DNA of 64,000 nt from a virus. The notes under the pieces are model-generated. The model was not told the DNA's origin. It saw only the letters and a program-made list of their open reading frames with translations, and made no database searches. The stretch spans positions 30,370 through 94,369 of IMG/VR virus record IMGVR_UViG_3300034407_001956; one strand, given 5' to 3'. Positions 32,597 through 39,895 of the stretch are shown here, one piece after another. A program made the translations under genes and the position numbers. How positions within the stretch are numbered: the first letter of the stretch is position 1; the number at the start of each line of letters is the position of its first letter.

Positions 32597-32808
32597 ATCT
32601 ATTAGACAAACTAATTGAAACATTTGATGGCGAAATTATGGTAGACAATCAATGGCGTGTAAATGGTTCTAATGGTGTTCACTATACAGTAGAATGGGAT
32701 CCTTATCACAGACATTATAGTTGTGGTTGTAAAGGTTATAAGTTTAGAAGAAAATGTAGACACATTACAGAATTGAGCGAATCATTTAGGAAAAGAATAC
32801 AAAACTAA
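32593..32808 (+). CDS. SWIM zinc-finger protein
   Basis: A 71-residue protein with YSCGCKGYKFRRKCRHI, the CxC..CxH arrangement of SWIM zinc fingers, which bind DNA or protein. Before it is VHYTVEWDPYHRHY. It starts at an ATGA overlap and is followed six bases later by a tRNA gene. Confidence 0.75.
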   Translation: MNLLDKLIETFDGEIMVDNQWRVNGSNGVHYTVEWDPYHRHYSCGCKGYKFRRKCRHITELSESFRKRIQN

Positions 32809-32813
32809 AAACT

Positions 32814-32885
32814 GCGAGTATCGTATAATGGTTATTACCTTAGCCTTCCAAGCTAATGATGTTGGTTCGATTCCAACTACTCGCT
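32814..32885 (+). tRNA. tRNA-Gly (anticodon TCC)
   Basis: Acceptor GCGAGTA/TACTCGC, anticodon stem TTAGC/GCTAA with loop CTTCCAA, and T-arm GTTGG TTCGATT CCAAC, discriminator T. No CCA is encoded. It is 72 bases and reads GGA codons. Confidence 0.9.
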
Positions 32886-32914
32886 CAAAAATTTATAAAA
32901 ACTAAGGAGTAAAA

Positions 32915-33127
32915 ATGGTTGAAATACAAAAAAATAGCCGTGAGGTTATTCGTATATCTGAATCTGAATACGAAGGTCATAAGTTTGTAGACCTACGAAT
33001 TTGGTATACTGATGGTGGAGATTATAAACCTACAAAAAAAGGTATATCATTCCATCCATCTAAAACTAAAGAAATAGTTGAAGGGATATTAAAGATAGCT
33101 GAATCAGGTGATTGGGATAATTTTTAG
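32915..33127 (+). CDS. PC4/p15-like ssDNA-binding protein
   Basis: A 70-residue protein after AAGGAG. The core is KFVDLRIWYTDGGDYKPTKKGISFHPSK followed by a helix (EIVEGILKIAE): curved sheet plus helix of PC4/Sub1 transcription coactivators, with the conserved D.R.WY and P..KGI.. pattern. In phages such proteins bind single-stranded DNA and may aid replication or transcription. Confidence 0.75.
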   Translation: MVEIQKNSREVIRISESEYEGHKFVDLRIWYTDGGDYKPTKKGISFHPSKTKEIVEGILKIAESGDWDNF

Positions 33128-33474
33128 TGAGTAAATTGTGGTGGGCTGTAGGAGCTCAAGCACTTGGTTCTATAATTGCTTTCTATCAGTTACAAGGACA
33201 CTACGCATTTCCTCAATATAAAAAGTTTTTTGGTAGCATGTGGTTTGTGTACTTAACGAGTATACCAATAGCACCACTATTCTTTTATGCTACTAAATGG
33301 TCTTATGAACACTTTGGTGCATTTTGGAATTTTAGATTGGCTGGATTTGGTATTGGTACAATTGTATTTGGTATGATGGCTTGGTATATATTTGGAGAAG
33401 TACCAACCTTAAAAACTATTATCAGTTTGCTGTTGGCTATGGCAATAATATTAATACAGGTTTCTAATTTATAG
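33127..33474 (+). CDS. Four-helix membrane protein, DMT-like
   Basis: A 115-residue protein starting at GTG at the upstream stop. Four hydrophobic stretches (residues 5-22, 38-58, 68-90, 95-113) match the size of small multidrug-resistance/DMT-type proteins. Related small membrane proteins occur in T4-like cyanophages. The transported substrate, if any, is unknown. Confidence 0.55.
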   Translation: MSKLWWAVGAQALGSIIAFYQLQGHYAFPQYKKFFGSMWFVYLTSIPIAPLFFYATKWSYEHFGAFWNFRLAGFGIGTIVFGMMAWYIFGEVPTLKTIISLLLAMAIILIQVSNL

Positions 33475-33500
33475 AAGTAATACTAAAAACTTAATTTTTA

Positions 33501-33510
33501 TATATTTATT
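33501..33510 (+). promoter_or_regulatory. TATTTATT-type element (putative late promoter)
   Basis: TATATTTATT lies 36 bases before the gene at 33546, which begins a virion-cargo-like run. It is the same core as the elements at 38181 and 43421. Confidence 0.45.
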
Positions 33511-33545
33511 TACATAACAATAACGCGTTAATTGAGGACTGTATT

Positions 33546-33740
33546 ATGAAAACAATACTAACAACAATACTTTCTTTGTTTATCTTCTTTGGTGCTGTTC
33601 CAAATTTGAATGCTTCAGATATGAAGATGGATAATATGGAAGAAATCAAAAAGAAGAAAAAGAAGAAAAAGAAACTTGGTGGAAAAAAGGGTAAGAAATC
33701 TAAGAAAGGTTTTTTCTCTAAGATTTTCGGAAGTAAGTAA
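33546..33740 (+). CDS. Exported Lys-rich small protein
   Basis: A 64-residue protein with an N-terminal signal (TILSLFIFFGAVPNLNASD) and a mature part that is almost all Lys and Gly. It may bind DNA or the envelope after export. No family is recognised. Confidence 0.5.
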   Translation: MKTILTTILSLFIFFGAVPNLNASDMKMDNMEEIKKKKKKKKKLGGKKGKKSKKGFFSKIFGSK

Positions 33741-33744
33741 TAAG

Positions 33745-34302
33745 GTGATTAAGTTACAAGAAATATTAGAAGGTACTTGTGGCTATGGCGTTGATGGTCA
33801 GCTAGGTGATGAGCCAGCTGGCCCGCACCTTTTGAAGAAGAAAAAATTTGATTTAGACGAAACTTGTCAAAAAGGATATATGACACATCCTACTCGTAAG
33901 ACAAAGATTATGTTTGGTAAGAGATATAGGAATTGTGTAAAGAAAGAAGGAGTCGATACTACAGTTACATTAGAACAAGCTGGTATGATAGCTGACAACA
34001 TATGTGAGAATTGTGGTGACTTTGCAAATGAAAATTTAAGAAAGTGGTTTAAAGACCGATGGGTTAATATTGGTAAAAAGAAAAAGGGCGGTGGTCACCC
34101 ACCGTGTGGATCAAGTGGAAAAAAAAGAGGGTATGCTAAGTGTGTTCCAGCATCAAAGGCTGCTGGGATGTCAAAAAAACAAAAAGCGTCAGCGACACGT
34201 AGGAAGAGGTCGGCTCAAAATAAAGCAGGTAGAGGTGGTACATCATCATTAAGCGGTGGTGGTAAGAAACCAATAAGAGTATCAACCAAACCAAAGAAGT
34301 AG
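33745..34302 (+). CDS. Basic virion-cargo candidate with head-targeting-like leader
   Basis: The start chosen is GTG 33745, which yields the leader VIKLQEILE/GTCG, very like the MIKLKxLLxE leaders of the following genes. The 185-residue protein contains ETCQKGYMTHPTRKTKIMFG, a Cys cluster (CENCG) and a very basic C-terminal third (KKQKASATRRKRSAQNK). A leader with hydrophobic-x-Glu resembles T4 internal head proteins cleaved by the prohead protease. DNA compaction in the head is an inference from the basic tail. Confidence 0.6.
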   Translation: MIKLQEILEGTCGYGVDGQLGDEPAGPHLLKKKKFDLDETCQKGYMTHPTRKTKIMFGKRYRNCVKKEGVDTTVTLEQAGMIADNICENCGDFANENLRKWFKDRWVNIGKKKKGGGHPPCGSSGKKRGYAKCVPASKAAGMSKKQKASATRRKRSAQNKAGRGGTSSLSGGGKKPIRVSTKPKK

Positions 34303-34311
34303 GAGAGTATA

Positions 34312-35361
34312 ATGAAGTTAGAAGAGATGGTAGGAAAAATGATGACAGAGGCTCAGTTCGATGAAGCAGCTGGTAAGAAAGATGCTTGCTATCGTAAGGT
34401 GAAAGCTAGATATGATGTCTGGCCGTCAGCTTATGCAAGTGGTGCTCTCGTAAAATGTCGTAAGGTTGGCGCTGCTAATTGGGGAAACTCTAAAAAAGAA
34501 TCCGTAAATGAAGTGGACACACCCATGTTTAAAATAACATATCAAGATTCTGCTGGTAGAAAGAAAACTGATATTATGAGGGCAAAAAATAATAATTTAG
34601 CAAAAAGAGATTTTAATGCTTCAAATAAAGGTCGAGGTTTTAAAATTTTAAGTGTAGTAAAAGAAGGTACAACAAAAATGTTCGCATCAGCAAAGGTTGA
34701 TGCCGCAGTTAAGTTAGCTAAGAGAATGGGTGGTAATATGACTAATGCTGTAAAGAAGATTGAGAAAATGGCAAAAGGATTATCTAAGAATGGTAGAGTA
34801 CAATATGCTCTTCAACAGGCCAATGAAGGTTTAGGTGATAAGTTCTCTAAAAAATTATCTAAGTTTAATAAGAAGAATCAGAAGAGCAGAGATGCTATGA
34901 AGAAGTATGCTAAACTAAAGAAGAAAGAATCTGTAGATGAAGCTAGAGGAACTTGTTGGGTAGGCTATCAACAAAAAGGTATGAAAGATAAAGGTGGTAA
35001 GATGGTGCCTAACTGTGTTAGGGAAATCACAGAAATATATTATGAGGTAGATGGTAAAGGTTACGGATATACATTTGAGCATATAAATGATGGTAAGTTA
35101 AACGAAGCAGAATACCAAGGTAGGAAAGTTAAGTTAGGTAAACCGACACAGGGAGATGCAAAGAAATTTAAAGTATATGTTAAGAATCCTAAAGGTAATG
35201 TAGTTAAGGTAAACTTCGGACAAGGTGGTAAAGCTAAAGGTGGAACTATGAAGATTCGTAAATCTAATCCTAAAGCTAGAGCTAACTTTAGAGCTAGACA
35301 TAATTGTGATAATCCAGGGCCAAGACATAAGGCTCGTTACTGGAGCTGCAGAAAATGGTAA
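34312..35361 (+). CDS. Large basic multi-segment protein with head-targeting-like leader
   Basis: A 349-residue Lys-rich protein after AGGAG. Its leader MKLEEMVGKMMTE/AQ is followed by DACYRKVKARYDVWPSAYAS, seen in phage virion proteins. Potential prohead-protease-type sites (hydrophobic-x-Glu) recur at residues 64-67 (SVNE), 207-210 (SVDE), 238-241 (EITE) and 262-265 (LNE), dividing it into segments of 25-140 residues. The C-terminal module ends CDNPGPRHKARYWSCRKW. It could be a polyprotein of DNA-binding head peptides. That is a hypothesis. Confidence 0.55.
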   Translation: MKLEEMVGKMMTEAQFDEAAGKKDACYRKVKARYDVWPSAYASGALVKCRKVGAANWGNSKKESVNEVDTPMFKITYQDSAGRKKTDIMRAKNNNLAKRDFNASNKGRGFKILSVVKEGTTKMFASAKVDAAVKLAKRMGGNMTNAVKKIEKMAKGLSKNGRVQYALQQANEGLGDKFSKKLSKFNKKNQKSRDAMKKYAKLKKKESVDEARGTCWVGYQQKGMKDKGGKMVPNCVREITEIYYEVDGKGYGYTFEHINDGKLNEAEYQGRKVKLGKPTQGDAKKFKVYVKNPKGNVVKVNFGQGGKAKGGTMKIRKSNPKARANFRARHNCDNPGPRHKARYWSCRKW

Positions 35362-35603
35362 AGTTAAAAGAATTATTAAACGAATCAACTTATGTGAAAG
35401 GCAAGAGGGATGTTATAGTAAAAGGTTCATTTCGTCAAGTACACAAAAGTTTGACTATGAATGTAACAGAAGCACCAATGTCTGATAAATTATCTTCAAT
35501 AAAAAGTGTCTTTAAGAAAGCTATGAAAAAAGCTCATGATGATTATGTTAAGGCAGTTGCTAAAGCATCAAAACCTTTTGACAATGAAATAACAGGCGTA
35601 TAG
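35355..35603 (+). CDS. Small basic protein with head-targeting-like leader
   Basis: An 82-residue protein with leader MVKLKELLNE/STYV, followed by VKGSFRQVHKSLTMNVTE/APMS, which offers a second possible cleavage. The rest is a Lys/Ala-rich helix (SVFKKAMKKAHDDYVKAVAK). It starts 7 bases before the stop of the previous gene. Confidence 0.55.
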   Translation: MVKLKELLNESTYVKGKRDVIVKGSFRQVHKSLTMNVTEAPMSDKLSSIKSVFKKAMKKAHDDYVKAVAKASKPFDNEITGV

Positions 35604-35605
35604 TT

Positions 35606-36442
35606 GTGAATTTAAAAGATATAATAGAAGATCTACAATTAGGTAAAGTCTATACGGATAAAGACAGGCCACCTTTCAAAGTAGAATCCAAAGAAGAACC
35701 TATATCTGAAAATAAAATGGAAATCAAGAAGATATATCAACTTCTTATCAAATATGGAAATAGCGCAAAAGATGTTGCTCAGATGCTCAAAAAGAATTAC
35801 AAGTATGTGGCTAAGACATATGCTAACTCATCAGCAAGAGATAAGGCTATGGCTCTTTCAGGACTTCATTCTTTAGGTGAGAGTAAAATGATTAAATTAA
35901 AAAGTTTATTAACTGAAATAGTATTTCACGATGACTTTATGAAAGAAATAAAGAGAGCTGAAAAGGAAACTGGTAAAAAATTTAAAATACCATCAAGTAC
36001 AAAAAAACTTTGTATGATGGCTAAGAAAGATGGGTTTCATAAATTAGATTATCTTGGTAAAAAATCAGGTAAAGCAAGAGAACCAAATAAGTTAATGTAC
36101 CAAGCGTATGCATTTGTGCAGGGTTGGGGTCATTCTAAGTATAAAAATAATTGGGATTGGAGAAGTGACAAAAGCCAACCAGTTTTACAGAACATTCAAA
36201 ACTCAAGTATTTATACAAGCTTATTTGATTATGATTATTTAAGAGGACACGTCACTACAGATTTACAAGCATCTCAAATAGTTGCAAATATTATGCCTGG
36301 TTCAAAAGATGAAGAGCCAGCTTACTATTTGGTAAAAGATTACTTAAACTCTTTTGGTAGTCAAAGGGGCGGTGACAGAGAAAGTATGTTAGTCAATAAA
36401 GTTGAATGGTGGTTAAAGAAGAACAAGGTACAAACAAGATGA
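35606..36442 (+). CDS. Fused protein with two head-targeting-like leaders
   Basis: A 278-residue frame starting at GTG. The first leader is MNLKDIIED; residues 95-104 repeat a complete leader MIKLKSLLTE in frame at 35888. The part between is a small domain with KKNYKYVAKTYANSSARDKAMALSGLHS. After the second leader comes a longer domain with VQGWGHSKYKNNWDWRSD and DYDYLRGHVTTDLQASQI. An internal start at ATG 35888 is possible: GGTGAG lies ahead of it. Alternatively one precursor is cut at both sites. Confidence 0.55.
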   Translation: MNLKDIIEDLQLGKVYTDKDRPPFKVESKEEPISENKMEIKKIYQLLIKYGNSAKDVAQMLKKNYKYVAKTYANSSARDKAMALSGLHSLGESKMIKLKSLLTEIVFHDDFMKEIKRAEKETGKKFKIPSSTKKLCMMAKKDGFHKLDYLGKKSGKAREPNKLMYQAYAFVQGWGHSKYKNNWDWRSDKSQPVLQNIQNSSIYTSLFDYDYLRGHVTTDLQASQIVANIMPGSKDEEPAYYLVKDYLNSFGSQRGGDRESMLVNKVEWWLKKNKVQTR

Positions 36443-36654
36443 TTAAGTTAAAAAAAATACTAACAGAAAAGTCTGAGAAAATTCAGGTGCGTGGTGTTGG
36501 TATTTATGATTTAAACTCACTAACAAATAAAGTTATTAAGATGGCTAAAGACTTAGAAAAGAATGCAAAGAAAGGTGATTGGCACAAATCATCTCGTAAT
36601 AGTATAAGAGCTTTTGCTGAAATGTGGGATGCTCTATCAGAATATGACAGATGA
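36439..36654 (+). CDS. Small protein with head-targeting-like leader
   Basis: The start chosen is ATG 36439, whose ATGA overlaps the upstream stop. The leader is MIKLKKILTE/KSEK. The 71-residue protein ends with a helix (HKSSRNSIRAFAEMWDALSEY) and overlaps the next gene by ATGA. No other family is recognised. Confidence 0.55.
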   Translation: MIKLKKILTEKSEKIQVRGVGIYDLNSLTNKVIKMAKDLEKNAKKGDWHKSSRNSIRAFAEMWDALSEYDR

Positions 36655-37034
36655 TTAAATTAAAAAATTTACTCTTAGAAGATGTATCTCAATCCCAATT
36701 GAACCAAGTAGAAAAATACTTAGATAAGTTATGGGCTAAAGTTGGTATTGATGTAGAGTTTACTCGACACTTTATGGATAGAGTAAATGACGCAAGAAAT
36801 GGTAAACCAATATCACCAGCAGAACTAATTAAGATTTACAGAGAAATTTATAAGAAGTATGGTAAACCAATATCACAATTAAAAAGTGGTGTTGAGATAT
36901 TATTAAAAGATATGGAAACTGATATTAATGTACCAGTTGTATTACGATGGGATGGTAAAGAATTTGATATGATTGCCAAAACTGTAATGAGGAAGAAGAA
37001 TTTTAAATCAAGCACAAAGAAGTATTCAGTATGA
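36651..37034 (+). CDS. Conserved phage cargo protein with head-targeting-like leader
   Basis: A 127-residue protein with leader MIKLKNLLLE/DVSQ. The body has VEFTRHFMDRVNDARNGKPI, YREIYKKYGKPI and DINVPVVLRWDGKEFDMIAKTVMR, a domain conserved in T4-like marine phages. In those phages similar proteins are annotated as structural or hypothetical. FTRHFxDRVNDxRN has some flavour of an RNA- or toxin-like fold, which I cannot confirm. Confidence 0.6.
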   Translation: MIKLKNLLLEDVSQSQLNQVEKYLDKLWAKVGIDVEFTRHFMDRVNDARNGKPISPAELIKIYREIYKKYGKPISQLKSGVEILLKDMETDINVPVVLRWDGKEFDMIAKTVMRKKNFKSSTKKYSV

Positions 37035-37648
37035 TTAAATTAAAAGATTTATTAGAACTAAATGAGATGACTTATAATAAAGGTCCGAATGAAAAACATC
37101 AGAGTAGGATTAATTATCCTGTAACTTTGTTTAATGAAATCACAATGGAGAAAGTTCCTTTTCCTGAAAATAACAGTAAGGAAACTTTAGCGGAATTAAA
37201 ATATTTATCAAAAGTAAAATTAGATAAAAAATTTGTAAAAGTACACGATGATGTAGAAAAAGTGTTTAGTAAAAAACATAAAGAATTAGGATTAGAGTTT
37301 AATAAAGAAGAAGCTAAAGATTTACTTAAACAATCTGCTAAGTATATTATGGAACTAAAATATCAATATCAGAGACCAAGACCATATCAGATAGCTGAGT
37401 TTTATGGTATTGATTTAAATGGTGCTGAGTTAAGTAGTATGAAAACACCATCCTATCCAAGTGGACATGCGGTACAAGGTTATTTAATGGGTAAGATTTA
37501 TTCTGAAAGACATCCTAAGTATACAAGACACTTTACTGATTTAGGTGAAGATGTTGCTGAATCAAGAATAGTTGGTAAAGCACACTATCCATCTGATAAA
37601 GAGTTTGGTAGAAAATTAGCAGAAAAACTATTTGATAATTTAACATAG
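37031..37648 (+). CDS. PAP2-type acid phosphatase with head-targeting-like leader
   Basis: A 205-residue protein with leader MIKLKDLLELNE/MTYN and a full PAP2 phosphatase core. KYQYQRPRP matches the Kx6RP motif, PSYPSGHAVQGYL holds PSGH, and ESRIVGKAHYPSD holds SRx5HxxxD. Catalytic Lys, Arg, His and Asp are all there. There is no signal peptide or membrane helix, so it is a soluble class-A-like phosphatase. If the leader works, the enzyme would be packed in the head and injected into the host. It might act on lipids, nucleotides or sugar phosphates. Confidence 0.78.
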   Translation: MIKLKDLLELNEMTYNKGPNEKHQSRINYPVTLFNEITMEKVPFPENNSKETLAELKYLSKVKLDKKFVKVHDDVEKVFSKKHKELGLEFNKEEAKDLLKQSAKYIMELKYQYQRPRPYQIAEFYGIDLNGAELSSMKTPSYPSGHAVQGYLMGKIYSERHPKYTRHFTDLGEDVAESRIVGKAHYPSDKEFGRKLAEKLFDNLT

Positions 37649-37655
37649 AGGTTGT

Positions 37656-37925
37656 ATGAAAATATTACATCTTAATCTGTATCGTAAGTACTTCGATGCA
37701 ATTCTTAAAGGTGAAAAGACAATAGAGTATAGAGACATCACACCATATTGGTCTAAAAGATTAGAGGGTAGATATTATGATGTGATTAAATTTAAAAACG
37801 GCTATCGTAAAGATGCGCCAGAAATGGTTGTTGAATATAAAGGTATGGACACAGTAAATTATAAAAATGAACTTACTTATGCGATTGGGCTCGGCAAAAT
37901 ATTGAAAACTAAAAATGTCGCCTGA
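37656..37925 (+). CDS. ASCH/PUA-like domain protein
   Basis: An 89-residue protein with LHLNLYRKYFDAILKGEKTIEYRDI, the G-E-K-T-x-E-x-R strand of ASCH domains, and a following DVIKFKNGY. ASCH proteins bind RNA or modified nucleosides (YqfB-type amidohydrolases have the same size). It follows the cargo genes but lacks the leader, so it is expressed with them yet not targeted to the head. Confidence 0.7.
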   Translation: MKILHLNLYRKYFDAILKGEKTIEYRDITPYWSKRLEGRYYDVIKFKNGYRKDAPEMVVEYKGMDTVNYKNELTYAIGLGKILKTKNVA

Positions 37926-38163
37926 AGATAAAAAGAGTTTAGAAAGATTAAAAACTCTTAAAATAAAAGATGGTTTGCCTGAAGATTTAGAGATAGCAAT
38001 ACAAACATTTTTAGAACAAGCTTATATAATTGGTGAATATGATTTGCCACATATGCCTCCAGAATATATGGAAAATCTATTAAAAACTCTTGCTAAATAT
38101 CCCGAGCACAATATGATGACATTATCTTTAATTGAAATATTAAAAAGAGAAGATTTATTGTAA
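37915..38163 (+). CDS. Small helical protein, unknown
   Basis: An 82-residue acidic helical protein starting 11 bases inside the ASCH gene. It includes EIAIQTFLEQAYIIGEY. No family is recognised. Confidence 0.45.
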   Translation: MSPEDKKSLERLKTLKIKDGLPEDLEIAIQTFLEQAYIIGEYDLPHMPPEYMENLLKTLAKYPEHNMMTLSLIEILKREDLL

Positions 38164-38180
38164 TAGTAATTAGTATATAT

Positions 38181-38190
38181 TATATTTATT
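38181..38190 (+). promoter_or_regulatory. TATTTATT-type element (putative late promoter)
   Basis: TATATTTATT precedes the PhoH gene by 47 bases, embedded in ATATATTATATTTATTA, nearly identical to the element at 43421. Confidence 0.45.
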
Positions 38191-38236
38191 ACCAGAAAGG
38201 AATAATTTCCTAACTCAAAAATAAAGGAGAATCCTT

Positions 38237-39067
38237 ATGTCTGATAAGAAGATAAGAACTGTTACACAAGTTAAATCAAATCAACCATGCGAAAATAAAA
38301 GACAAGCCCTCTCTCAAATCAAAAGAATTGATTGGACTGCTTTAGAGTTTAGAACACCAAATCAAAAAACATTCTATCGAACTATTGGTAGAAACGATGT
38401 CACATTTTCAGTAGGACCTGCTGGGTGTGGTAAAACATTTTTAGCTACACATTATGCACTAAAGAATTTAGCTAAAGGTAAATATGATAAAATGATAATC
38501 ACAAAACCATTAGTTGAGGTGGATGGTGAGAAGATGGGATATTTGCCAGGAGATATAGATGAAAAGACTGCTCCGTATATGATGTCTATATATTACAATA
38601 TGGAACAGATAATTGGAAAGGAAAGATTAGAAGTATTAAAAAGAGCCGGAGTCGTACAAGTTATACCTTTAGCTTATATGAGAGGACTAACTCTAACGGA
38701 TAGTGTAGTTGTATTAGATGAGGCACAGAATGCCACACCATCACAGATAAAAACTTTCGTAACACGCATAGGACAAGGAAGTAAGTATATCATAAATGGT
38801 GATTTGATGCAATCTGATTTAAGAAAAGCAAATGGATTAGATGATGCTATAAAAAGATTCACTGGAATTAGAAGAGTGGGATTTAGTCAATTTGATTTAT
38901 CAGATGTGGTTAGACATCCTATCGTAGCTGAACTATTAGAACGCTATCAAGATGAATATGAGTTAGGTACATTGTCAGCTGAAGAAACTTTATCTATGTG
39001 GATAGAAAAGCAAGAGTATGATGAACCAATTACAACTAACAGATATTTTTATAAAATACGCAATTAA
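38237..39067 (+). CDS. phoH: PhoH-like P-loop ATPase
   Basis: A 276-residue protein after AAAGGAG. It has Walker A GPAGCGKTF at residues 60-68, Walker B VVVLDEAQN, and the PhoH-specific MIITKPLVEV, GYLPGD and INGDLMQSDL motifs. PhoH proteins are very common in marine phages; a helicase or RNA-related role is suspected. N-terminal 40 residues are a phage-type extension with no clear homology. Confidence 0.93.
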   Translation: MSDKKIRTVTQVKSNQPCENKRQALSQIKRIDWTALEFRTPNQKTFYRTIGRNDVTFSVGPAGCGKTFLATHYALKNLAKGKYDKMIITKPLVEVDGEKMGYLPGDIDEKTAPYMMSIYYNMEQIIGKERLEVLKRAGVVQVIPLAYMRGLTLTDSVVVLDEAQNATPSQIKTFVTRIGQGSKYIINGDLMQSDLRKANGLDDAIKRFTGIRRVGFSQFDLSDVVRHPIVAELLERYQDEYELGTLSAEETLSMWIEKQEYDEPITTNRYFYKIRN

Positions 39068-39081
39068 CTATATATATTAGT

Positions 39082-39306
39082 ATGAAAGTTACATATGCTA
39101 AAAGACTGCCACCTGGTGATAGGTGGCAGATTGGAAACGAAGTATTCGATACATTAACTGAATGTCTTAATCAGATATTCTTACGAGAAAGCGCAACTTA
39201 CTTTGAAGTGGATGCGGGTGTTGGTGAGATATACATTGATGATGGTCAGGAGGCGCCTAAAGCACCACCTAAGATGTGGGATTTATATGGTGAAAAAAGT
39301 GAGTAA
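39082..39306 (+). CDS. Small protein, unknown
   Basis: A 74-residue protein with a KVTYAKRLPPGDRWQIGNEV start and acidic end. The next start lies one base after its stop. There is no clear ribosome site. No family is recognised. Confidence 0.5.
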   Translation: MKVTYAKRLPPGDRWQIGNEVFDTLTECLNQIFLRESATYFEVDAGVGEIYIDDGQEAPKAPPKMWDLYGEKSE

Positions 39307-39307
39307 T

Positions 39308-39544
39308 ATGAAATCGGATGCTGTTTACAATCAATGGGATAATATGGTATATGTTAGATCTAATGGAGATACTATTCACATAATCTGCAATAAAGAAGAA
39401 CAGATGGATGCGGTAAATGAAAGGTTCTATGAAAGTGGTAATGAATTAATTGGCTACGAAGAATGGGATGAGGGAGAGGATAAGAAATGGATTATGACTT
39501 GGAAAATCCCAAAGGAATACGACAAACTATTGGAGTATAATTAA
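39308..39544 (+). CDS. Small acidic protein, unknown
   Basis: The start chosen is ATG 39308 directly after the upstream stop; the longer frame from 39203 would overlap that gene throughout. The 78-residue protein has repeated beta strands (NMVYVRSNGDTIHIIC) and an acidic WDEGEDKKW segment. Confidence 0.5.
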   Translation: MKSDAVYNQWDNMVYVRSNGDTIHIICNKEEQMDAVNERFYESGNELIGYEEWDEGEDKKWIMTWKIPKEYDKLLEYN

Positions 39545-39552
39545 TATTAGTT

Positions 39553-39562
39553 GATATTTATT
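39553..39562 (+). promoter_or_regulatory. TATTTATT-type element (putative late promoter)
   Basis: GATATTTATT is 31 bases ahead of the membrane-protein gene at 39593 and thus the start of the envelope cassette. Confidence 0.4.
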
Positions 39563-39592
39563 GCTGTATTAGTATATTAGTAGGAGATTATT

Positions 39593-39886
39593 ATGAAAAA
39601 TCCTTTAGCAACATTTTATAGTTGGCAAGTAAGTAGTGGAGCATTAGATGGTTGGACATCATATCATCTGGCCGCTGGTTTGTTTATTGCTAAAATAGCT
39701 CAATGGTTAGGTAGTTCTGATTTTTGGGCAGTAATGTGGGTAGTTATTATCGGTGTAGCTTGGGAAATATTTGAATATTTCGTAGAGGGTACTGAAGAAA
39801 CTTACGGAACTAAACAGAAGTGGGCTTGGAATACAGGTACAGATTTATTTGTTGAGATAGCCGCTGCTTGGTGGATGGTATTATAG
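39593..39886 (+). CDS. Small membrane protein, VanZ/DUF2238-like
   Basis: A 97-residue protein after AGGAG with three hydrophobic helices. YHLAAGLFIAKIAQWLGSSD and VVIIGVAWEIFEYFVEG recall the LxAGLxI..GxxWExxE pattern of VanZ-like or DUF2238 membrane proteins. It is the first gene of the envelope cassette. The function is not known. Confidence 0.55.
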   Translation: MKNPLATFYSWQVSSGALDGWTSYHLAAGLFIAKIAQWLGSSDFWAVMWVVIIGVAWEIFEYFVEGTEETYGTKQKWAWNTGTDLFVEIAAAWWMVL

Positions 39887-39895
39887 GAGAATACA

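Noticed and set aside
33676-33744. Extra N-terminal part for the 33745 gene
   Set aside because: It lies inside the previous gene in another frame, and the leader motif begins at GTG 33745.
34070-34252. Second + strand frame inside the basic cargo gene
   Set aside because: A shadow frame in Lys/Arg codons; no ribosome site or conserved content.
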